This document shows, piece after piece, positions 56,603 through 64,000 of a stretch of DNA of 64,000 nucleotides. The translations under genes were made by a program, and so were the position numbers. A model generated the notes under the pieces. That model made no database searches. It was not told the DNA's origin and saw nothing but the letters and a program-made list of their open reading frames with translations. Numbering within the stretch: position 1 is the first letter of the stretch; each line of letters begins with the position of its first letter. This DNA comes from Symsagittifera roscoffensis (Eukaryota; Xenacoelomorpha; Acoela; Convolutidae). The stretch covers positions 18,093,789-18,157,788 of the forward strand of contig NC_087062.1 in the NCBI RefSeq assembly GCF_963678635.1, written 5' to 3'.

Positions 56603-56996
56603 TCATAGAGTAATTTTGGATAGGGTACACCGTCTGCTCGTCATTTTCGGCCGGATAGATTCGTGCAACTTCTTAGTCTAATACCGATCCTAATCTTACT
56701 CTTATATCTACTAGTCTCAGGGTGTTTAACTAGTCTCTGCTTGGCTCAATAGATCTAGAGTATACTGGCTTATTGCGACAGCTGAAGTTCTCTTGGAGAT
56801 GCAACTAATTTCTAAGTTAAATTCAAATCTCTCTGGTGCTGAAATTACAAGTAATTTCAGCACTTACAAATAAGTGGGTTGTTAGTTAGATGGAATATGA
56901 TTGGTTAATATTAAATATTTTACAGTGGTAAAATATCCAATTTATCCAATTATAAAATGTAGTTTAGATCAGGTTCCACCCATCCGGGTTTTACAG
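56603..56996 (+). mobile_element. LTR-like dispersed repeat (duplication copy 2)
   Basis: Nearly identical to 52,239-52,632, including the perfect hairpin (56,836-56,863). It lies left of the minus-strand env-bearing element, in the place of its 3' LTR. Confidence 0.6.
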
Positions 56997-58381
56997 AGTT
57001 TTTTAGAATTATCTTTCTGCAATTTGAAGGATGGATGATTAACGTTGGCATTTGGCGAACATCATATTCTTGTCCGGTTCCTCTTGGATAAGGAAGTTCC
57101 AGGACGCTGGAATTTTGGACAGGAAATTGTTATGTCGTCATTCGACAACGACTGTGATCCCCAATGAAATCAATCCGATTTCAAGATGGTTTGCTATGAC
57201 GGGTTTTTCTGTATTATGTAGAGAACTTGTTTTGTGTGCAATCTCGTCTGGGAATGGCGTGAAGTTCGTGTGTGGAAGGGATGCCTTGTAACTCGGATCT
57301 GTACGTATACTTGAACATCGAGGTGGTCATTGGTCTAGTTCAATGAAGTCCTTTTCTGCGAAGTCAAGTCGTACTCTAAATCCTTTGAGTTATGATTGTG
57401 GACGGCATGTCGGTTGTGCTTAGCCATTCTTTTGTTCGAGTGTGATGGGATCATCTAGTCTTTGGATGTTCGTCTTTGTTGTTGTGTATTGATCTATATA
57501 CGGCAAAGTATGATTTACATTTTATAAAATTATGTTAATTCAATTTTTTAATATTGATTTTAGTTAGTCGTTTTCACAAAAGCGTTTTGTTTTAGTTTGG
57601 TTATTTTGAAGAGTTACTCACCCTTGAGTACCTCCTATTAAAAATAGGAGTGTGGTCACAAAGCGTGGATGTAGCGCGGTGGGTTAGGCCGGCTATAGAG
57701 CATGCTCAGGACGTCCTCTCTGGTGGGTTAGGCCAGGAGTGGGAGTATGATTTCATGCTGTTTCTTTGAGAGGTCCGTTATGTGATAACGTTTTATGTTG
57801 GGTTTATGTTGGTCTTTCTTATGTTACTTTGGTTGTGTCCTTTTTTTAAAAATCAAATTGTTTTTGGTATGGGTTTGTCTTGCGACTTTTTCGTGTTTTA
57901 TTATTTCTTTCTTAGACTTTATAATAGTTCTTCAAAAGAATAAATTATCCAGTTTTAAACTGGGTTAATCCGGTTTGGGTACCGTTGGTTTTGTTCTCTT
58001 AGTCATGCTGTTATTTTATAATTTGTGGTGTTTAGTAAGCTGCATTGGTTAGTTCGGTTTAGTTCGGTTTAGTATATAATTCCTTTCCAACCGGGTTAAA
58101 GGAAAGTTTGAAACTTGTTATCGTGTGTTAGAGTTGTTGAGTGTGAAAACTTGAAACGTAAAATCATTATTTAAACAATTCTTCGTGGGCGAGCTGTGCG
58201 AGTTTGGATAGAATTCTTGCGCGAGTGAATGAAAATATTTGAAAAGGTTAGTACTGCTTTCTCATTTTATCAATTTATTGCATAGAATTTGAATTTTACT
58301 GCGTTTGGGGGAAATTTAAAATTAGAAATGTTCATCGTAATTAAGTTTACTGCTTCATGGGGAAAAAATTTATAGATAAAA

Positions 58382-60073
58382 TTACATTGGTATTTCAATA
58401 GGCTGGATAAATTCATGCGGGATAAGGAAGGGTCTGGATTCTTCGGCATTAAGGGTCTTCGTGATGGGACAAAACATATACATTTGGGTAACTGGGTCAT
58501 TGTTGCGGAGGATGCCGTGGAGGTTAGTATCTTTGATGCAATATGTAAAATTAAGGGTTGTGTACTTTGAATGGTGACGTGTACTTTGAGTTAAGAAACT
58601 GAAAACGATGGTGAGGTTGTCTTGATGGTGTATGCAAATCAAAATGATTTTGTATAAAACGATAGTATGTATATGTGTGGGTTTTTTTAGTGCGTAACAT
58701 ATTATCGTGGGAACAGTGCAAATCGCGTTCATGTGGTGAAAGAAAGTGAAAGGTTAGTGAGAATAATTGAAATTTGTCGTGGAAACTTTCGTAAGCCTGA
58801 ATATCAGCTAGTGATTCTGAAATGATATGATCATACTTTCTATCAAAAATATTAAGTGTGAATACGTATGATATTTTGATGAAAAATTTTTCTGTTAGTT
58901 GAGGGTTAGCGAAGCAGTCTTCATCTAAAAATTGGTCTTGATTAGGTCGGATGATATTATGGTCGTAATATTCTATTGTAAATCCGTTAGCTCGGGGTGC
59001 AGTGAATGTTTTTAGTAATTTTTTATATCCTACGTAAGTAAATTGTTGAGGTGTTGTAGTGAGTCTATATAACATGTCTTTGTGCTTTTTTATGTTGTCA
59101 TGAGTATTAGTTAGTGGTAGGCAAAGGGGGTTAGTAAAATGATAATAAGCTGTCCAATGAAGTGTTGGCATTAAAACATGTTCATCTACAAAACTACGTG
59201 CGTCATTAGTATCGTTAGGTGTGTTTAATGTATATTGTGGAATTGAGGGTAAGGTGATTGCAAGAAAATTTTTCGTGTTTGTGTGTTGCGGGTGATTAAT
59301 ATATTCGCAGGCTGTTCCGGGTTTGGTCGGGAATGGGTGATTTGGGAATTTTCGTTTAAAAGTGCGATAAGCTCGGTGAGTGCTACTAGATGTTTCGGTG
59401 GATGTGGATGATTGTGTGAATGATGCAGTGTAAGCTGAGGAGGGTGTAGGAGTAGGTGGGTTCGAGGATTCTATTGTGGATGATAGTTGATGTATTGTGA
59501 GGGTGTTAGGGTGTTTTAACTGTTGTTGTAGGGTAATAAAATTATCGAGCTCCTGGGAAATTTGGGGGTATCTGGGGAATTATTATATGATCTGTCGGAA
59601 TGAAGTGGAGATTAGGTTGGGGTCACTTGCGAGGCATAAGAAGGAGTGGAAACGGATGGGAGTGAATGATTTGATGGAATTGGTTAAAAAAGGGGGTTTT
59701 GAAAAAACTGAGGAGTTGGTCTGAGGATAATTTGATGGAGATGGTTCGGAGTCTGCAAATTCGTCAGGGGTTTCTACATTAGGGTTAGTAAATTGTGAGA
59801 TAGAGTATAAAACTGAAATATCTGAGTTAGTATCAGAATTCGTGCTTGATGATATATTAATAATCGGAAATCGGGTGGTGGGAAAGCAAAAAGTGGGATT
59901 ATTGGGATTTGAGTTTGGAGGTTGGCTGGGTGGGAATTTGAGAGATGTAGGGATCCAAGTTGTCGGCTCATCGTGGGCTAAAAAAAATGATTATTTTGAG
60001 ACTGAAAAGTGGTGGTATGGGGTTGTTCTATAATTTGTTTGTATGTATTATCATTTTGTGAAGGATGTGTCAT
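58382..60073 (-). pseudogene. ORF C, unrecognised protein encoded downstream of env
   Basis: An ATG near 60,073, seven bases after the end of the env frame, opens a frame that shifts at a T8 run (about 59,977). It then stays open (Pro/Ser/Asn/Thr-rich) to two adjacent in-frame TAA codons near 59,580, and continues in the same frame for 342 codons to 58,551. The last part starts with a Ser/Thr/Pro linker, then a Lys/Arg patch (TFKRKF), then an ordered-looking region (CEYINHP, PTLHWTAYYHF, FTIEYYDHNII). Another frame carries on to 58,382, ending at the duplication breakpoint. I do not recognise a domain. It could be an accessory retroelement protein. It was not one frame in this copy and is not functional as it stands. 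Confidence 0.45.
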
Positions 60074-60079
60074 TATATG

Positions 60080-62467
60080 TTAGATGGGGCTTTGTGGTAT
60101 ATTTGGTCTAGAATTTGGATTATTTGTGATTGCTAGGTTTCGGAAATTACGAAGAACTAATGATAATGAATGGTTTTGTGGTGGGGGTGGCAACTGTGGT
60201 GCGGTAGGTGTTATCTCTATATTATTGTGTTCTTCGTCGTAAGTGTTTTGTCTTGTGGATATTTTCGTGTTATATTCTTTTATATGTGCATAGAGAAGTA
60301 TTTTGTTTATTGATGATGAAAAAATTCCAAAAAATCCTGCAAACAGTATGCGTGCTACACTTGCTTGTCTGTTTACTTGTGTGTGTATAGCGCATGTGTT
60401 ATAGATTCCTTTTAAGAGTGAGAAAAGAAATCCTATAAAGTTAAACATTGCGTATAAGATAGTTAATTTTTCTAAGATGTAATAGGGCCATCCTAGAAAA
60501 GCTAGAATTTCGTTTTTTAGGGTGACAAAACTGAAAATATTTATAGGTGAAATATCCTGTGGTCTGTATTTTTCACCGTTTAAATATATGTAGTCTTTAA
60601 TGTCTTTAAATTATCCGCTATAATCTTGTGTATAAATATCTGCAAATTCTGCGGTTTCGGCAAGTTTTCTTAAATTCTGGTCAATTGACTGTCTTTGTAT
60701 AGTGTCCATTTGTGTTAATATTTCTTGAAATTGTTGTGTTCTAATGTGATGTTGGATATCTGATTTAGAATATATTCCAATTGATTGTAAATCAATATTT
60801 GGATTACGAGCAATAGCTCTGATGCTTTCGGGTGAAAATTTTTTGAGTGATTGCATTAACGTAGGGTATGGTGTAAGGAGATAGTATTTATCTTCATCAG
60901 GATTCAATTTTACTACATTGTGGCTATTTTCTGATCCACATGGGACTGCGGTATCCCAAAAATATGTTCGTCTTGAAAGTGTGTCGAAAAAATGTACTTT
61001 ATTTTTATAGAATATAGGGATTCTTTTATAACAACGTTTATCTTCACAAACATATAGTGGTGATACTTTTTTGGTACAAGTAAAAAACCATAAAATATTT
61101 CCTTCGTAGTCTAGAAAATTTGATCTATTTCCTGACAATAAGTATCCTGCGTAGGGTATTTTTAGTACTGCTAGTGCGAGTGATTGTAGGATTTGTGTCC
61201 TTTCCAATTCGCATAATTGGTGAAGTGTTTCTAATTCGGAGAGTGACATTTCTTGAAAAATTCGACTAATTGTGTAGTCTAACTTCATATCTAAGTGAAT
61301 ATCGTAATGAATATTACCAAAATAGGTGTTATTCATTAGTGATAATTCTTGTAAACGTGTACTTCTACTGTCATGTGGCTTTAGTTTTCCACCAGGTTGA
61401 CCTGTGCTTTTTTGAAAGTTAACTGGTATGTATGATGTTCCTTCATTTAGAGGGTGACCTGTGGCATAAGGGTCAAATTTTATTTTTCCAGTGATCATGT
61501 CGAAACCTTTTTCGTATTCGACAAGTATTTCAGAATATTGTGTTTTATAAAGTGGATTTCTGTATTTGCATGCAATTTCTGTTTCTTGATATATTTGGAA
61601 ACGTGTTAATTTATTTTCTATAGCACGAATATTTCTAAAATCATTACTTTGTTTTCGCGATGGATTTACTTGTTCGTATGGAATTGATTCTATAAAATTT
61701 TTTTCATGAAATTTTATCATTCGAGCGTGTATTTTTGCTATTTGAAATGTTGTGCATGTATCTTCGGGAAACCAAACGATTGTTGCTTGTGTCCGTGTTG
61801 TAGGGTCACAATAACCTTGATCATTTTTGCAAGGTAGTCTAATTCCTTGATAGATCATTGTGTTATCTGATAAATCTCGTGTGAGTTGTACTTTTTCGAG
61901 TTGTAATTTCCAATCGAAAAACATTATTTCTTGATATCCTCTATTTTTTGTGTCTGCTTTGCAGTTTGAGGGGTCATTTATTCCAATGTGTGGTATCCAG
62001 TGTTTATCGTGTATGTCATAAGTTAATCTTCCGTGTGCGCCGTTGTATGGGTATTTTTCGTCTAGTTTTATATGTCCTTGATATCTTTCAAGCTGTGCTT
62101 GGTGTACAGAATCGGCAAAGACTTGGAAATTTACTATTTTCCTGTCTGTGTTTCTATTTCTTGTGATGTTTAGTCTGAGTAGTTCGTTTTTACAATCATC
62201 GGGATTTAGATGTAAAAGTCGTTCTATATTACTTTGATAGAATGATTCGTGATCAAGTCGGTTCTTATTTCCATTGGAAACTTGTGAACAGTGTACTTTC
62301 TTTTCGGAAAATGTTGCTGTAAATTTATATCCTGTGACTGTTTTTGCTCGGGCTTTTGAATACAGTGTTGCTATTACATTTGTAGTTTCTATAGCTTGTG
62401 GTTCTGTTTCGCAATGTGATACTTGATTTATTGCATATCTGTGTTTTTTGTTCGTTTTCTTCACCAT
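60080..62467 (-). pseudogene. env: Envelope-like glycoprotein of a retroelement, split by an in-frame TAA
   Basis: The main frame (62,467-60,611) has 618 codons, followed in the same frame by 176 more open codons to 60,080; the single interruption is TAA at 60,611-60,613. Features match the envelope glycoproteins carried by many invertebrate LTR elements: TIVWFPEDTC (229-238), LERTQILQSLALAVLKIPYA followed by GYLLSGNR (421-448), a Cys-bearing KRCYKRIPIFY (477-487), YYLLTPYP (528-535) and IGIYSKSDI (563-571). Past the stop lie two hydrophobic stretches near 60,430-60,500 and 60,310-60,360 that fit the membrane anchor, then a Pro-rich tail. The start ATG is preceded by an in-frame stop and has no signal peptide; a hydrophobic leader lies in another frame. 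As it stands the gene would make a protein without membrane anchor. Confidence 0.7.
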
Positions 62468-62582
62468 CGTAGTGTGTTACTAATAAATCCTGGGGTCCTG
62501 TGCGAGGAGAAAGATTTTTGTTCTGTTCGGAAAATATTAGAAAAAAGATGTGTTGAAATGTTGAAATTTTTAGAATATACAT
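62468..62582 (-). pseudogene. Hydrophobic leader-like segment in another frame, upstream of env
   Basis: A minus-strand frame starting at 62,582 encodes a short hydrophobic segment (STFQHIFFLIFSEQ) resembling a signal peptide. It then overlaps the start of the env frame out of register and ends at 62,325. It suggests that env once had a leader and that the two frames were separated by an indel; splicing is the other explanation. Confidence 0.35.
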
Positions 62583-63583
62583 GTGTATGATAATCCTGAG
62601 TATGGGTTATAAAATGTGATGTAACCAATTGTGTTTTTGGTATATCTATCGTATTTATATATTACTTCAGTTGTTATAAATGGTGGTGGTAGCGATTGAG
62701 CTGTTATATTTGGTGGATTTAATGGGTAGGGATGTTGAGCAATATTATTAAGTTTGATCGTGATTTCGAATTTCAATTGGAGACTATTTTGTTGAAATAT
62801 TTGAATATTGTGGTCACGAATATCTTCGTGGATATCTTGTCTATATTGTAGTCCATTGAGTGCCCAACTGTGGAGTCGATTACTTTCTTGATGTTGTCCA
62901 AATAATGGTGGGGGGGCTACGAATGTGTTCCAATCTAATCTTTAGGGGATATTTGTTGATGATTGTTCGCGATATCTAGCGTCGAGGTTATTTGGTAAAT
63001 TTAAAGCGAAAAGCGTCGGTGAAATTTGACTTAATGATGGTGTTGATGGTAGTGATAATGTTTCTGGTAGTGATGATAGTGTTTTATCCGTAGAAATATC
63101 TATTGGGTCGTTTACTAAGTTTGGTTCACCTTGTGTATACAAGTGTGTTGTCCAATATGGTAGTCGTGTTGTGGGATTGGGGGGGAATAAAGGGATTTTC
63201 ACGTATTTGTTCAGATGTTGGTGTTGAACCTAAGTATACTGATGGTATACTTGAGGTGCTACGTTGTGAAAGGAGTGGGGGAGTTTCTGGTAATGTACTA
63301 TTTGGGTTTTCTGAAGTAGTTGGTGTTGGTGATTGGGTCATATCAAAATGAACTCTAGGGGTTTGAAAACTTCTGTTTCGTCGTGGATGTATAATTTGTC
63401 TATTTATTTCAACTGTATTTTGGTTTTGACTAATGTTTCTTATTCTGCTTAATGCTTGTGGTAATGTGGGGTACAAGTTATATGTTGGTTCACTTAGGGG
63501 TGCGTGTCGCTGAACTGGTTCTAATGGTTCGGATAAGCGAGCGTGTCGTTCTTCAAAAAGGTATGGATTATCTTGGAAAGAAA
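62570..63583 (-). pseudogene. ORF A, Pro/Ser/Thr-rich protein remnant upstream of env
   Basis: Open from about 63,583 without ATG: HARLSEPLEPVQRHAPLSEP, then TPRVHFDMTQSPTPTT and a Ser/Thr/Pro run. Near a C7 run (63,179-63,185) coding sense moves to a second frame (LPYWTTHLYTQGEP), which reaches an in-frame TAA at 62,942-62,944. The same frame goes on with RLDWNTFVAPPPLF and a more ordered end (EVIYKYDRYTKNTIGY) to 62,570. Total ~335 codons. No recognisable domain; it is neither clearly Gag nor Pol. Confidence 0.4.
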
Positions 63584-63710
63584 TTCATGTGGATGTTTGC
63601 GGGCTTTGGGTAGTTGTAGGTATTCTTGGGTTTTCTTGGGATGATGTCGGTGAAGACTGATTTTGTGATTGTTGGTCAGCAATTTTTGAAAGTGTTCTGA
63701 TTGATTTTTT

Positions 63711-63889
63711 CTAGTGGGAAGATTTATGTTTATTGTAGTATTCTTCAATGAAAAGAATTAAAAGGATTGTTGCTAAGGCGAATGTGATTATTGCCTTTTT
63801 TACACATTTGCACATTGTCAGTATTAGGGATGATAAAAATATGATGAAAATTACAAATAGTAAAAAAATATCTGTTCTAATAAAAAACG
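63711..63889 (-). other. Possible two-pass membrane micro-ORF
   Basis: A minus-strand frame open for ~58 codons without an ATG at its head contains two hydrophobic runs (LLFVIFIIFLSSLILTM and IITFALATILLILF) separated by CKCVKK. AT-rich DNA easily gives such frames by chance. It lies upstream of ORF A. Confidence 0.2.
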
Positions 63890-64000
63890 TTCATATCATT
63901 TAAATATGATCAATGATTTGGGAAAATTGGAGATATATTTCAAATAGGGAGTAGAAAATTTAAAAAAAAGTTGCAAAAAATTATTAAAATGATTATAAAA

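Larger units (their letters stand above)
54482..58382. repeat. Tandem segmental duplication, copy 2
   Basis: Matches 50,161-54,009. Differences are scattered single bases plus a ~46 bp stretch at about 55,249-55,295 that is absent from copy 1. Identity ends at an ATAAAATT word (58,376-58,383), after which the sequence enters retroelement ORFs not found beside copy 1. Confidence 0.9.
58383..64000 (-). mobile_element. 3' part of an env-bearing LTR retroelement or endogenous virus-like element
   Basis: The minus strand carries ORF A, an envelope-like gene and ORF C in that order, all broken, in a T/G-rich plus-strand context. An LTR-like sequence lies to the left. Gag, reverse transcriptase and integrase are not seen and should be upstream on the minus strand, beyond 64,000. 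The element is old enough to have stops and frameshifts but young enough for a 618-codon frame to survive. Confidence 0.65.

Noticed and set aside
59497-60033. Plus-strand frames at 59,497-59,724 and 59,842-60,033
   Set aside because: Antisense shadows of the Pro/Ser-rich ORF C frame on the minus strand.
58383-62467. A non-standard genetic code reading TAA as an amino acid
   Set aside because: The channel and MGME1-like genes use standard stops, and the frames here also carry frameshifts, so ordinary decay explains the data.

Overview
This window looks like nuclear DNA of an invertebrate-type metazoan; the species cannot be told from the sequence. It is AT-rich, has GT-AG introns, a eukaryotic tRNA-Asp gene with internal A and B boxes, satellite DNA, many dispersed repeats, a MULE-type transposase remnant and an LTR-retroelement with an envelope-like gene. 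There are no operons, CRISPR arrays or bacterial signals. Genes are sparse: two clear protein genes and one tRNA gene in 64 kb.

Layout. 1-20,330 is a satellite array of a ~194-195 bp monomer, running off the left edge. Dimers of ~389 bp are nested in larger tandem duplications with offsets of about 745, 1140, 1709, 2462 and 2803 bp, and the array decays toward its right end. 20,331-27,900 is AT-rich repeat-derived DNA with one exon-like patch (21,666-21,789) and a cluster of degenerate repeats carrying a tRNA A-box-like motif (24,762-25,700). 27,931-28,851 is an intronless MGME1-like mitochondrial exonuclease gene whose last codons are the first copy of a ~77 bp tandem repeat running into the 3' flank. 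32,785-49,172 is a complete DEG/ENaC sodium-channel gene that I assembled into 11 exons encoding 609 residues. Its last intron is 12.0 kb and holds most of the accessory material of the middle of the window: a retroelement remnant, LTR-like fragments, a MULE transposase fragment, an antisense tRNA-Asp gene, foldback elements and a 226 bp tandem repeat.

50,161-58,382 is a tandem segmental duplication (two copies of ~3.9 kb with a unit offset of ~4.3 kb) containing a ~240 bp hairpin and an LTR-like sequence. From 58,383 to the right edge the minus strand carries the 3' part of an LTR retroelement or endogenous virus-like element, in the order ORF A (Pro/Ser/Thr-rich), an envelope-like glycoprotein, and ORF C (unrecognised). 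Every one of these frames is broken, and all the in-frame stops seen are TAA. Gag-pol is not visible and, from the orientation, should lie beyond 64,000. ORF C, downstream of env, is the least explained coding material here; a separate C-terminal-looking piece sits in duplication copy 1 (54,241-54,480).

The two host genes have no evident functional link. Most of the structure in the window comes from repeat expansion, segmental duplication and transposon decay.
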